Shown here: in pieces, positions 51,383-60,728 of the stretch
Numbering within the stretch: position 1 is the stretch's first letter
How the letters are laid out: every line of letters starts with the position of its first letter
Assembly: GCA_038136035.1 (NCBI GenBank)
Contig: JAYPYV010000003.1
Location: 1 to 64,000 of the forward strand
Source: UBA9926 sp023261215
GTDB taxonomy: Bacteria; Pseudomonadota; Gammaproteobacteria; Pseudomonadales; Azotimanducaceae
Direction: 5' to 3'
DNA length: 64,000 nt
Notes under the pieces: model-generated
Told to the model about the DNA's origin: nothing
The model's database searches: none
The model's input: only the letters and a program-made list of their open reading frames with translations
Made by a program: the position numbers and the translations under genes

Positions 51383-53602
51383 TTAAGCCGCCAGTCGACG
51401 GACACTCGCCACATTTGGAATCTGTTGAATCAATTCGAGAACTCGAATCAAGGGTTTGATTGAACCCACTTCAATGCTCATCTGAATTTCCACTCGCCCA
51501 GTCTCCTTGGACGATTCTGAGTGTAGCATTGATATGTTGATTTGCTCGGTCACAAAAAGGCCGGCAATCTCAAAGAGAATCCCCGGTCGATCATAACCCA
51601 AGACTTCCAAGTTCACGTTGAATGATTCTTGGATATCGTCCTGCCAAGACAACCGCATTAAGCGCCCATAAACATCCGCGTTGAGGACCTGAACGCAATC
51701 TTGCATGTGAACAGTCACAACACCGTCATCCTCCAAAATACCGGCAATTGCATCACCAGGAATCGGCTGACAACACTGCGCCACGCTGTGTGCTCGGTCA
51801 CCGATACCGCTAATCAAACTGGGAACTTTTCCTTCAGCCTCGAAACCAAGATTCATTTGGGAATCGAGTTTCAAAATGCTCGCGGCACGGGCAATTTCTT
51901 CTACCACGTCGCTGAGTTCGAGATCACCACTTCCCAACGCGAACAACAGATCATCGTCTGATGTATATCCAAGCGCTGAGTTCAGATCCTGATGGGCATA
52001 CTGATCCAACCCCAAGTGCTTTAACTCTGCTTCAAGAACCCGTTGGCCCTCCTCAATATTCTTCTGTCGAGCTTGCCGATGAAACCAACCCTGAATCTTC
52101 GATTTTGCTCTCGAGGTTGTGACGTAACCAAGATGCGAGTGGAGCCACTCTCGCCTGGGCGCTGAATCATCGCCCGTCACGATCTCGACTCGATCACCTG
52201 ATTGAAGGCGATGATTCAACGGCACAATGCGGCCATTGATTTTGGCCCCTCGGCATCGATGCCCAATTTCTGTATGCACGCGATAGGCGAAATCCACAGG
52301 CGTCGACTCTGGCGGCATATCAATGACGTGACCATCTGGTGTAAACAAATAAACTCGATCGAGCGAAACATTCGCCAGCACTTCTTTCGACGACGCGGGC
52401 AATTGCTTGACCTCTGATTGCCATTCAATGACTTGCCGCAGAAGCTCGAGCCGCCGTTCGTACCGCGCGCTTTTATCAACATCAGCGTTGGTCTTGTATT
52501 GCCAATGAGAGCAAACACCGTACTCAGCTTCGATGTGCATCTCTTCAGTACGAATTTGCACCTCGAGCACTTTGCCTTCGGGACCAATGACCGCTGTATG
52601 CAACGACTTGTAGCCATTGCCCTTTGGATTGGCGATGTAGTCATCAAATTCGTTCGGAATGTTCCGCCACAGATTGTGGACCACACCAAGCGCCCTGTAG
52701 CAGTCATCAGAGGTGGGCACCAAAATACGAATGGCTCTAACGTCATACACTTCTGAAAATTTGATGCCTTTGCGCATCATCTTTTTCCAGATACTCGAAA
52801 TGTGCTTCGCCCTACCCTGAAGCTCCGCTTCGACACCCACCAAGTGCAGTTTGTCTTTAAGAAGGCTGAGGACTTCCTCAATGTAGGCCTGCCGCGCAGT
52901 CCGTTTCTCATCAAGTAAGACCGCGATCCGCTTATACGCATCAGGGTCTACATACCTGAAAGAAAGATCTTCAAGTTCCCATCGCAAATGCCCGATTCCC
53001 AGTCGATGGGCTAAGGGCGCGTAGATCTCGCTCATTTCGTGCGCCAATCGTAATTGCTTCTCTCGATCAGTTTTCGACGCCGCCCTAATAGCGCAGGTTC
53101 GCTCAGCCAGCTTAATCAGTGCCACCCTTACATCATCCACCAATGCGATCAGCATTTTCTTAGCCTGATCAATTTGGTCTGAGGTTTGGCCCAAGACGAC
53201 CTCATCATGTCGGATATGGATGTTACTGATTGCCGCCATCTTTAGGACACCTTCGACAAGACTGGCGACCTCCGCACCAAACTGATTTCTCACGTGGTTG
53301 AGTGTAATTTGGTTCTCACGAACGGCCCGATAAATGACGGCAGCAACGAGAGAAGGTTCGTCCACGTTCATCGGCAGCAAGATATCCGCCATCTCCAGCC
53401 CGGTCAGATAACTGCTACGCCCCTCAGCCCAGGGACCGACCGTTGCCAACGCTTTCTGCTCGGCTTGACGCGAGAGTTCACATGCTTTTTTGATGCGTTC
53501 AAGATCGATGCCAGCTCGCATCGAAGAGAATGCTGTCAACCATTCTTCCAGATTGAGAGCGCCAGACGTAATTTGTCGTTGATTTCTCGTTGCTTCAACC
53601 AT
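51383..53602 (-). CDS. relA: (p)ppGpp synthetase RelA
   Basis: A 739-residue long RSH protein. The N-terminal HD-like domain lacks the HDxxED metal motif (the aligned stretch reads YRAVRENQI), so it should be synthetase-only like gammaproteobacterial RelA, not SpoT. Synthetase motifs YDVRAIRILV and GNGYKSLHTAV are intact, followed by TGS (DGHVIDMPPESTPVDFAYRV), a helical/zinc-finger region with CCQPIPGD, and an ACT domain at the C terminus. It senses uncharged tRNA on ribosomes. It overlaps rlmD by 8 bp. Confidence 0.95.
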   Translation of the reverse strand: MVEATRNQRQITSGALNLEEWLTAFSSMRAGIDLERIKKACELSRQAEQKALATVGPWAEGRSSYLTGLEMADILLPMNVDEPSLVAAVIYRAVRENQITLNHVRNQFGAEVASLVEGVLKMAAISNIHIRHDEVVLGQTSDQIDQAKKMLIALVDDVRVALIKLAERTCAIRAASKTDREKQLRLAHEMSEIYAPLAHRLGIGHLRWELEDLSFRYVDPDAYKRIAVLLDEKRTARQAYIEEVLSLLKDKLHLVGVEAELQGRAKHISSIWKKMMRKGIKFSEVYDVRAIRILVPTSDDCYRALGVVHNLWRNIPNEFDDYIANPKGNGYKSLHTAVIGPEGKVLEVQIRTEEMHIEAEYGVCSHWQYKTNADVDKSARYERRLELLRQVIEWQSEVKQLPASSKEVLANVSLDRVYLFTPDGHVIDMPPESTPVDFAYRVHTEIGHRCRGAKINGRIVPLNHRLQSGDRVEIVTGDDSAPRREWLHSHLGYVTTSRAKSKIQGWFHRQARQKNIEEGQRVLEAELKHLGLDQYAHQDLNSALGYTSDDDLLFALGSGDLELSDVVEEIARAASILKLDSQMNLGFEAEGKVPSLISGIGDRAHSVAQCCQPIPGDAIAGILEDDGVVTVHMQDCVQVLNADVYGRLMRLSWQDDIQESFNVNLEVLGYDRPGILFEIAGLFVTEQINISMLHSESSKETGRVEIQMSIEVGSIKPLIRVLELIQQIPNVASVRRLAA

Positions 53603-54899
53603 GACTTGGTTCTCTTACAAACAACGCCATACTTTCTAAATGCGTGGTGTGGGGAAACATATCGATCAAACCGACCGCTTTAACCCGAAAGCCTCTACCA
53701 CAGAGTGTGCTCGCATCCCGTGCCAACGATTCCGGATAACAAGACACATAAACAATGCTCTCCATCGCATCGATCAAAGATGCCCTCACTAACTGCTCTG
53801 CTCCTGAGCGGGGTGGATCGATCAACAGTTTGTTAAACCCTGCCGCTTGAATCTCGACCTCATCACTATAAAGATCTGTCGCTTCGAACATCGCGTTGCA
53901 GATGCTGTTTTTTAACGCATTGCGCTTTGCTCGCTCCACACTGGCGACTGAACTTTCCAGTCCTAGGACTTGACCGGCCCGCTTTGCGATGGGTAACGAG
54001 AAATTGCCTATGCCGCAAAAAGCATCGATCACGTGATCCTGCTTGTTCAGATCGAGGAGCTCGACCGCCTGCCGAGTCATTCGCTCGTTCATCGCGTAAT
54101 TCACTTGGGTGAAATCGAGTGGCTGAAAATCAAAGCTGAGCGCTTCTTCGGGAAGGTCGTATGAGAGCGATACCACCTGTTCACTTGATAGCGCGGTGAC
54201 CGTCTCGGGGCCACCCGATTGCAGCAGGATCTGCACGCCAGAAGTCGCCTCGAAACGCATCAAGGTTTCAATATCTGACTCACTTAGCGGTTCCAAATGC
54301 CGAAAAACCAAAGCCAGGCTTTGCTTTGCTGCAGCCGCCTCGATTTGAGGAATCGACTGCCTGGCCGACAACGTCTGGATCATCGCTCTAAGCGAGGGAA
54401 TCAGATCAGCCAAACGTTCATCAAGGACTGTACACCCACGGATATCGGCGACAAATGGGCTCGCCTTTTCTCTAAACCCGACCAGCACCTCGTCTCGCTT
54501 GGTGACAAACTTGACACCCAGTCTGGCCTTCGAGCGATAGCCGGACGCTGAACCGACCAGCGGGGGCATCCACGTCAGAGGCTGAAGGGGTTCAAATAGT
54601 CGCCTGAGCCGAGCTTCTTTAAATTCGATTTGGCGCTCATGGGCGAGATGTTGAAAAGCGCAACCCCCACAAACATCCGCATGCGCGCAGGAGGGGGTGA
54701 CTCTGTCTGGGTGTTCACCCTGACGATTCTCGTGCAGTGAAAGCCAAAGCCCTTTCTTCTTCTTTCTGGGCAAGATCGTCGCGGTCTCGCCTGGCAGCAA
54801 TCCGTAGACCGCAAACCGATGGTCTTCGGTCAGTCCATAGCCTTCATCTGCAAGGTCCGTGACCGCAGCAGTTCTCGGTTGTTTTTGACGTCTCGCCAT
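53595..54899 (-). CDS. rlmD: 23S rRNA (uracil1939-C5)-methyltransferase RlmD
   Basis: A 434-residue RumA-type m5U methyltransferase. N-terminal TRAM domain, then the Fe-S cysteines CAHADVCGGC (about residues 70-79) plus a further Cys in IRGCTV. The SAM motif IDAFCGIGNFSLPIA, DPPRSGAEQL and the catalytic Cys in VYVSCYPESLARD complete the enzyme. The rlmD-relA order matches E. coli and Pseudomonas. Confidence 0.95.
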   Translation of the reverse strand: MARRQKQPRTAAVTDLADEGYGLTEDHRFAVYGLLPGETATILPRKKKKGLWLSLHENRQGEHPDRVTPSCAHADVCGGCAFQHLAHERQIEFKEARLRRLFEPLQPLTWMPPLVGSASGYRSKARLGVKFVTKRDEVLVGFREKASPFVADIRGCTVLDERLADLIPSLRAMIQTLSARQSIPQIEAAAAKQSLALVFRHLEPLSESDIETLMRFEATSGVQILLQSGGPETVTALSSEQVVSLSYDLPEEALSFDFQPLDFTQVNYAMNERMTRQAVELLDLNKQDHVIDAFCGIGNFSLPIAKRAGQVLGLESSVASVERAKRNALKNSICNAMFEATDLYSDEVEIQAAGFNKLLIDPPRSGAEQLVRASLIDAMESIVYVSCYPESLARDASTLCGRGFRVKAVGLIDMFPHTTHLESMALFVREPSHG

Positions 54900-54944
54900 A
54901 GCATCCCTGCCTAGCTGAGGGCCTCGATCCGCGGGACCGGTATT

Positions 54945-55850
54945 TTAAGGCATGTCGGCGTTATAAACACCGGTTGAAAGATAACGGTCACCTCGGTCGC
55001 AGATGATGGCGACAATGGTCGCATGCTCCACTTCCTGACTGATTCGCAGCGCTCCGACAATCGCGCCACCCGAGGACACGCCAGCGAATATTCCCTCCTC
55101 CCTGGCTAATCGCCGCATCATCGATTCGGCCTCGCGTTGATCGATATCTAGGATGCGATCAACGCGAGAGGGGTCATATATTTTTGGCAAATAAGCTTCT
55201 GGCCATCGCCGAATGCCCGGAATCGCCTGGCCTTCACTGGGTTGTAGACCAACAATTTGCACGCTGGGCTTCACGGATTTGAAGTACTTTGAAACACCCA
55301 TAATGGTCCCCGTGGTTCCCATGGAGCTCACAAAATGGGTGATCTCCCCACGGGTTTGCTCAAAAATCTCGGGGCCAGTCGTCCCGTGATGAGCCACCGG
55401 GTTATCGGGATTGGCAAATTGATCGAGAACAATCCCCTCCCCACGGGCTTGCATTGCGAGCGCTAAATCTCTCGCACCCTCCATGCCCTCCTCTTGCGTG
55501 ACCAATATGAGCTCAGCGCCGTAGGCGCGCATGGCCGCCTTACGCTCCTCACTCATGTGCGCCGGCATGATCAACTTCATCTTGTAGCCCTTTATCGCGG
55601 CGACCATCGCCAGCGCGATCCCTGTGTTTCCGCTAGTCGCCTCGATCAACACGTCGCCGGGAACGATTGATCCTTTGGTTTCAGCCTCCTGGATCATGCT
55701 CAGCGCCGGTCTGTCTTTCACGGATCCAGCCGGGTTGTTTCCCTCCAGTTTCGCCAAGATTGTGTTGGTTGTGGTACCTGGAAGTCGTTGAAGCTTGACC
55801 AGCGGCGTTTGGCCTACGAACTGGTCGATGGTGGGGTAATCCATCAGCAT
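54945..55850 (-). CDS. cysM: Cysteine synthase B
   Basis: A 301-residue PLP enzyme making cysteine from O-acetylserine and sulfide or thiosulfate. The Schiff-base Lys is in NNPAGSVKDRPALSM, the substrate loop EATSGNTGIALAM, and IICDRGDRYLSTGVY closes the protein. The match to CysM rather than CysK is clear from KLEGNNPAGS and RRWPEAYLPKIYD. ATG 55850 or 55844 (MDYPTIDQF) may start. It is divergent from the unknown gene at 55950 with a dyad in between. Confidence 0.95.
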   Translation of the reverse strand: MLMDYPTIDQFVGQTPLVKLQRLPGTTTNTILAKLEGNNPAGSVKDRPALSMIQEAETKGSIVPGDVLIEATSGNTGIALAMVAAIKGYKMKLIMPAHMSEERKAAMRAYGAELILVTQEEGMEGARDLALAMQARGEGIVLDQFANPDNPVAHHGTTGPEIFEQTRGEITHFVSSMGTTGTIMGVSKYFKSVKPSVQIVGLQPSEGQAIPGIRRWPEAYLPKIYDPSRVDRILDIDQREAESMMRRLAREEGIFAGVSSGGAIVGALRISQEVEHATIVAIICDRGDRYLSTGVYNADMP

Positions 55851-55875
55851 TCTCGCACTCGAAAGGACGTCGGCC

Positions 55876-55898
55876 TCGCACTATATTGAAAAGTGCGA
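55876..55898. promoter_or_regulatory. Operator-like dyad between cysM and the 546-residue gene
   Basis: TCGCACT (55876-55882) and AGTGCGA (55892-55898) are perfect inverted repeats with a 9-bp AT-rich centre; another direct TCGCACT occurs at 55853-55859. Lying in a 99-bp divergent intergenic region, it could bind a dimeric regulator controlling both genes. Confidence 0.45.
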
Positions 55899-55949
55899 AT
55901 AATGAACAATGCCCTATCAATCTAAGCTCATAACCGACCCCCTTATGTC

Positions 55950-57590
55950 ATGTCTGAAGCGCCCAAGACCTTCAATGATCAACGGCTGAAACAGTCTCGA
56001 TTCATCGCGAAAGGTGAAAGACTCATCGTTGAGGAACCGCCGCTCCTCGCGCTCTTGTACTGCTTGATGGAGAGCGCATCTGGCTCAGTGGTTGAAGGCG
56101 CCCGTGAGCCAACTTTAAGCGTCCAGCAGCAACACTGGGTTGAATCGCCCGCCGACCGCCAAGTTCCGCCCAGTTCGGCTCCCTCCAATTCATCAGCCGC
56201 TGAACAAGCGAACTCGTCGAACTCTACAACCGGGCATCGCGGCGATTTAGTGCAGAAAAGCCCGCTCAATAGGCTCAGCCAAGAGAATCAACCGCTGGCT
56301 GACCAAGGTCGGCATTGGATGCGTTATGGCTTGGTGCATTTCAGTACTTCGGCGACCGTTCAATCGCTTCAGCTCAGTTTTGATTTTCGAGAGCTCGTGA
56401 CCCAGCTAAGCGGCTTAGTTGCACAAACCCTGCGGTTACCCGCGCGCTTTCAATGGGGCACTCTCGATACGGATGACGAAGGCAGGCAAATCAAAGCCAT
56501 TTTTTTTGATCCGAGTACTTCTCGTACCGTAGAGACTGGCCATTGCGCAGTGGAAGGCTCAAATCATCGAGCTCAGCAACGGATTCGCAAATCCATCGAT
56601 CTGTTCGTTAAGCACCCTTTACTGAACTCACTTATCGCCAAACAAATTGAGCACGCGGGCTTCCAACTTGGCGGTGCTCATGAAGCAACGGCGGTGCGCA
56701 TCCAAGACAGAACGGATCATCCATTCAGGCGCAGGGCATCGGAGCGATCCGAGCATTCACAGGTTCTCTCTCTGATCGGCCCAAGCAGGGGTCGCAACAT
56801 CGATGAGTACCTTACCTATGCTTTCAGCCAAGTGCAGAACTTCCTCGACTGCCTCGATCACCTCGATCCTCTAAAATCAGGCACCCGTCATACTCGCCAA
56901 AGATGCCTGTTCTTTGGCCCAAGAGAGCTCAATGCAATGCGCCTCACCAGCAGTCTCCGGAAAGAGGGCATACGGGTTCGGCTAGCCCAAGATGAGGACT
57001 ATCACCCAACCCTCTCGCCTCAAGACATCGTATTGATGAACGCACTCAATGCCAGCACCACTGAATGGCCTTCGGCGTTCGAAAAGCTCATCCTCCAACA
57101 CCCGAAGGTCTGGATCATTCGGCCAGCGCTAGCTTCAGCGAGCGCAGCCCTCGACCTTCTGGCGAGGCAGAGGCGAGAAACCTTACCCAAGATCACCTTC
57201 ATTGAGAACCTAGACGGGGCCTCTCAGGGACGCCTCCGGCAGGTGGTCGAGGCAGCGCGCGAATCCAATGAATTAACGACACAGCGGATCCAGAGACCGC
57301 GTTACCAAATGGGCAACCTCGAGCGACGAGTGCTTGCGCGTTATGTGGGCGGGATCTCAATAGCTTTAGCCAGTTCAGACGCGGGTCGGATAGACTCCTT
57401 GCTCCATCAAATGGCCGGATGGCTGGGCCTCGCGGACGACAATTCGCTCCCCCAGGGCTTCAGGGAAGACGTTGTCTCACTCTATCGTCGTTCTGATCGG
57501 AGCAACGAAGCGCTTTTGCGTCTGGTTCTGGTCGGTGCAAGCTGGGTTGCTCTAAGCGGGTTCATGTCTGACCCGGTGCATCAGGCGTGA
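55950..57590 (+). CDS. Unrecognised 546-residue protein at the gacS/barA position
   Basis: I do not recognise this protein as a family member. No signal peptide or membrane helix is seen. Residues about 45-105 are Ser/Pro/Gln-rich and probably disordered. FDFRELVTQLSGLVAQTL (about 148-165) is reminiscent of the linker before a HATPase_c domain, and the block RCLFFGPRELNAMRLTSSLR... (about 315 onward) reads like the alternating strands and helices of a receiver fold, but there is no phospho-His, no ATP-binding N/G boxes and no receiver acidic pocket. In Pseudomonas relatives the gene divergent from cysM-rlmD-relA is gacS. A decayed or repurposed GacS-like protein is one inference; an unrelated protein is equally possible. 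Confidence 0.7.
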   Translation: MSEAPKTFNDQRLKQSRFIAKGERLIVEEPPLLALLYCLMESASGSVVEGAREPTLSVQQQHWVESPADRQVPPSSAPSNSSAAEQANSSNSTTGHRGDLVQKSPLNRLSQENQPLADQGRHWMRYGLVHFSTSATVQSLQLSFDFRELVTQLSGLVAQTLRLPARFQWGTLDTDDEGRQIKAIFFDPSTSRTVETGHCAVEGSNHRAQQRIRKSIDLFVKHPLLNSLIAKQIEHAGFQLGGAHEATAVRIQDRTDHPFRRRASERSEHSQVLSLIGPSRGRNIDEYLTYAFSQVQNFLDCLDHLDPLKSGTRHTRQRCLFFGPRELNAMRLTSSLRKEGIRVRLAQDEDYHPTLSPQDIVLMNALNASTTEWPSAFEKLILQHPKVWIIRPALASASAALDLLARQRRETLPKITFIENLDGASQGRLRQVVEAARESNELTTQRIQRPRYQMGNLERRVLARYVGGISIALASSDAGRIDSLLHQMAGWLGLADDNSLPQGFREDVVSLYRRSDRSNEALLRLVLVGASWVALSGFMSDPVHQA

Positions 57591-57629
57591 GTCCGAATAG
57601 GCACCCATTCATGGGTCAAACGATGAAAA

Positions 57630-57641
57630 AGGCGTTCGCCT
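57630..57641 (-). terminator. Weak hairpin at the acpS stop
   Basis: On the minus strand AGGCGAACGCCT followed by TTTT forms a short stem (4 bp with a 4-nt loop) that includes part of the acpS stop codon. It is placed correctly to end the lepA-to-acpS transcript, but the stem is short. Confidence 0.35.
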
Positions 57642-58047
57642 AACTGATGCTTTTCATCCTGGAGCCCTCGCCAATAGCAAAGGCGAGCGCATAATCACCA
57701 TCATCCGAAAGCGTCAGCCACCACCGATCAATACCAAGAGACTCTGATCGAGCCAAGGCTGCACGTGATAAATGCACAACAGGGGCGCCAGAATCGAGTC
57801 GCAATACTTCTATCTGCGTGGGATGAACGCCGAGACCAAACCCTGTGCCAAGTGCCTTGGCAATGGCCTCTTTCGCAGCAAACTGCTTGGCGAGGTAATT
57901 CGCGCACTTGACTGAATGGCCAAAGCTGCTGAACCGTTCAAGCTCTCTCTCAGTCAAAATCTTTTGAGCAAATCGTCGCCCATAGCGCTCACTGATCCGA
58001 AGAAAGCGACGACGATCTGCGAGGTCCGTACCGATGCCTAAAATCAT
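57640..58047 (-). CDS. acpS: Holo-[acyl-carrier-protein] synthase
   Basis: A 135-residue phosphopantetheinyl transferase that activates ACP. ILGIGTDLADRRRF carries the metal Asp and AKQFAAKEAIAKALGTG the conserved KEA motif. ATG 58047 overlaps the recO stop (ATGA), favouring it over the upstream ATG at 58062. In most relatives pdxJ lies between recO and acpS; here it is missing. Confidence 0.94.
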   Translation of the reverse strand: MILGIGTDLADRRRFLRISERYGRRFAQKILTERELERFSSFGHSVKCANYLAKQFAAKEAIAKALGTGFGLGVHPTQIEVLRLDSGAPVVHLSRAALARSESLGIDRWWLTLSDDGDYALAFAIGEGSRMKSIS

Positions 58048-58745
58048 CGATATTGCTCGCAAAGTTGGCGCGCGTTAATTGGACGTCCTGAAAGCAGATG
58101 ATCGATCACCTGAGCGGCTATTGAGCGCACCAATTGAAGAGACAATGCATGATCAGGCTCTCTTAACACTCGAGTTAAGGCTTCTCCCGTAATAGCTCCC
58201 GACGCATCAGAGAAGAACCCCCGAACTGGGTCGAAATGATAACGGCCGCCAGGGCGAACAGACTCACGCCCCCCGTTGACCACATCAAAGTTAACGCCGT
58301 AGCCCAAGGCTCTCAGAAACTCAATCTCGAACCCCGTGACAAACCTCGCGTCAAAGGCGTCGAGTTTCAACGCTTCCATGAACTGATGATAAAGATCGAA
58401 CAAAGCGGGCACAGCGTCAAAGCGAGTGCTGAGCCGGTACACGAGTTCGTTAACATAGAATCCAAAAAACGTTCGATGGCCAGTCACCTTTAAGCTGCCA
58501 TTCAGGTGATCCGCCAACTCCGCTCGCCGCATATCGCCTTTTGGAGATGTTTTCATCGCCAAAAAATCGAAGGGTTGAATGAGTCCATGCCTTGCATTGC
58601 GACCCCGAGCACCTCGGACGCCGCCTAAAACGATTGGAAACCGCCCTTCCTCCCGGGAAAAAAATTCTGCGATGATGCTCGATTCTCGATACGGCCGCTG
58701 ATGTAAAACGTAGCCCTCTAAGATCGACCATTCAGTCCTCGCCAT
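58044..58745 (-). CDS. recO: DNA repair protein RecO
   Basis: A 233-residue RecO, the recombination mediator that loads RecA with RecR. The N-terminal OB-fold begins GYVLHQRPYRESSIIAEFFS, followed by the helical domain with YVNELVYRLSTRFD and FEIEFLRALGYGVNFD. ATG at 58745 (MARTEWS) or 58751 may be used; both lie inside era. The C-terminal zinc cysteines seen in some RecO proteins are absent, as in E. coli-type RecO. Confidence 0.93.
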   Translation of the reverse strand: MARTEWSILEGYVLHQRPYRESSIIAEFFSREEGRFPIVLGGVRGARGRNARHGLIQPFDFLAMKTSPKGDMRRAELADHLNGSLKVTGHRTFFGFYVNELVYRLSTRFDAVPALFDLYHQFMEALKLDAFDARFVTGFEIEFLRALGYGVNFDVVNGGRESVRPGGRYHFDPVRGFFSDASGAITGEALTRVLREPDHALSLQLVRSIAAQVIDHLLSGRPINARQLCEQYR

Positions 58746-59628
58746 AGCCAAGACTCTTTAACGCGCGTTCATCATCGGACCAGCCTCGCTTAACTTTGAC
58801 CCAAAGCCTGAGCATGACTTGCTTTTCTAACAGGGATTCGATGTCCCGGCGAGCATCGATACCCACTTGCTTTAATTTAGCGCCACTTCGACCAACCAGT
58901 ATGGCTTTCTGCCCCACACGCTCCACGAAAATGGTTGCCTCGATTTGGACAACTTTCTCTTGCCATTCCATGCGCTCGATTTGAATCGTTGATGCGTAGG
59001 GAAGCTCTTCGCCAAATTGACGCATCAATTTTTCTCGAACCAATTCAGCAACCAAGAATTTTTGACTTCGGTCGGTGACCTCATTTGGAGAGAAATAAAA
59101 AGGGGATTCGGGCAAATGCTCAATAATCAATTGCTCGAGCACTTCCAAGTTTGAGTGCCTACTTGCAGAAATTGGCACAAACGTCGCCTCAATGCCTCGA
59201 TCCTTCAGTCGCGCAATGATGGGCAGAACCTCGGCGGTATCGGTCAGACGATCCACCTTGTTCACTGCAACAATGAGTTTTGATGACGTCCTCTGAATAC
59301 GATCCATGATCATTTCGTCATCGGCGTTAAAAATATGCCGATCGACCAGCATCACAATGACATCGACGTCCTTGATCACACTTTGAGCGGCACGATTCAT
59401 ATAACGGTTAATCGCCCGCTTTTGATTGGAGTGGATTCCTGGCGTATCCACGAAGAGAATCTGAACCCTATCGACGGTTTTGATCCCTAGAATGTGGTGC
59501 CGAGTGGTCTGCGGCTTTCTCGACGTGATGCTGATCTTTTGTTCGATCAGCGCATTCATCAATGTCGATTTACCAACATTGGGTCGGCCAACAATGGCTA
59601 CGTACCCGGCGCGCGTTGAAGAGGACAT
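58732..59628 (-). CDS. era: GTPase Era
   Basis: A 298-residue GTPase for 16S rRNA maturation and 30S assembly. G1 GRPNVGKST, G3 DTPGIH, G4 NKVD, then a C-terminal KH domain (LVGRSGAKLKQVGIDARRDI) that binds the 3' end of 16S rRNA. It is 4 bp after rnc and overlaps recO. Confidence 0.97.
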   Translation of the reverse strand: MSSSTRAGYVAIVGRPNVGKSTLMNALIEQKISITSRKPQTTRHHILGIKTVDRVQILFVDTPGIHSNQKRAINRYMNRAAQSVIKDVDVIVMLVDRHIFNADDEMIMDRIQRTSSKLIVAVNKVDRLTDTAEVLPIIARLKDRGIEATFVPISASRHSNLEVLEQLIIEHLPESPFYFSPNEVTDRSQKFLVAELVREKLMRQFGEELPYASTIQIERMEWQEKVVQIEATIFVERVGQKAILVGRSGAKLKQVGIDARRDIESLLEKQVMLRLWVKVKRGWSDDERALKSLGYGED

Positions 59629-59632
59629 GAGT

Positions 59633-60325
59633 TCAAACCTCCATCAGATCGAGTGCCTTTTGGGCAGCCATTTGCTCAGCCCATTTAATGGACGACGCAG
59701 CGGCCTCGACTGGCTCGTTAAGGAGCGGTACTTTGACGTGCACCGTAAAGATTCGATCGTGGTCCTTACCCTCGCTACTGACCACCTGGTATTGCGGTAG
59801 GGTCAATGCTTGAGCCTGAAGATGCTCCTGCAATCGGGTCTTTGCGTCTTTCAATCCGCCTGCTTCAAGGGCGGACAAGTTCTCCCAATCAAACTGCTGT
59901 TCGATAACCTGCCTTGCGCATTCCAGTCCCTGATCGAGATAAATCGCGCCCAGGACAGCTTCAAACACATCCGAGAGGATTGACGCTCGATGCATACCTC
60001 CAGATTTTCTTTCACCGGGACCGAGCCGAACATACCGACCCAGCGCTAACGTCTTCGCAACCTCAGCGAGGGACTCCCGACGAACCAGAGCGACTCTCAT
60101 CCGAGTCATGCTGCCTTCGTCCAAGTCTGGGTATCGCCTGAAGATCGCCTCGGTTACCAATAGTTCTAAGACTGCATCGCCTAAAAACTCTAATCGCTCA
60201 TAGTTCGGCGCACCCGCACTTCGATGGGTCAGCGCTTCAGACAGCAAGGCTTGATTTTTGAAAACGACTTGGAGCGCATGCTCAACCGTCTTGAGCGATC
60301 GGTCAATCGGCACGTTCGACGCCAA
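59633..60325 (-). CDS. rnc: Ribonuclease III
   Basis: A 230-residue dsRNA endonuclease. The signature ERLEFLGDAVLELL and the second acidic cluster SDVFEAVLGAIYLD form the catalytic site; a dsRNA-binding domain occupies residues about 155-228. It processes rRNA precursors and structured mRNAs. Overlaps the DUF4845 gene by 23 bp. Confidence 0.97.
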   Translation of the reverse strand: MASNVPIDRSLKTVEHALQVVFKNQALLSEALTHRSAGAPNYERLEFLGDAVLELLVTEAIFRRYPDLDEGSMTRMRVALVRRESLAEVAKTLALGRYVRLGPGERKSGGMHRASILSDVFEAVLGAIYLDQGLECARQVIEQQFDWENLSALEAGGLKDAKTRLQEHLQAQALTLPQYQVVSSEGKDHDRIFTVHVKVPLLNEPVEAAASSIKWAEQMAAQKALDLMEV

Positions 60326-60719
60326 AGTCGTATTGTTCGTCGAAGGTAATCAAAAACTCCACGTTCGCGATCAGCGGGGTCTTAACCTCGTAATCCATGC
60401 TGACGGTGACTCGATCACGCTTCTCTTCGATAGTGACCAAACCATCATCCAACATGTTCTTCAGGTTATTAATTTGAAGTCGCTTTGCGAGTTGCGTTCG
60501 CACCTCAGTGACACTCACTGTTTGGCCTTGGGTTGCCTCCTTGAGCCCCATGATTTGCTCACGCGCGGCATAGTGATCCAAATACGTTGGCGCAAACTTC
60601 ATGGCCATTCCGACCGAAAGTGCAAGCAAGAGCAAGACGCCCAACCAATCGCCGAAAAACGCGCCCTGGTAGCGACCTGGCCATCCTAAACCACGCATCG
60701 GATTGTTACGAGTTTCCAT
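60303..60719 (-). CDS. DUF4845 membrane protein
   Basis: A 138-residue bitopic protein with one N-terminal helix (WLGVLLLLALSVGMAMKF) and a soluble domain (LAKRLQINNLKNMLDDGLVTI). DUF4845 proteins are commonly encoded between lepB and rnc in gammaproteobacteria; function is unknown. ATG 60719 or 60698 may start. Confidence 0.9.
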   Translation of the reverse strand: METRNNPMRGLGWPGRYQGAFFGDWLGVLLLLALSVGMAMKFAPTYLDHYAAREQIMGLKEATQGQTVSVTEVRTQLAKRLQINNLKNMLDDGLVTIEEKRDRVTVSMDYEVKTPLIANVEFLITFDEQYDFGVERAD

Positions 60720-60728
60720 CGTTTTCGC

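Noticed and set aside
51383..53602. Bifunctional SpoT instead of RelA
   Set aside because: The hydrolase HDxxED motif is missing and the rlmD-relA context matches RelA.
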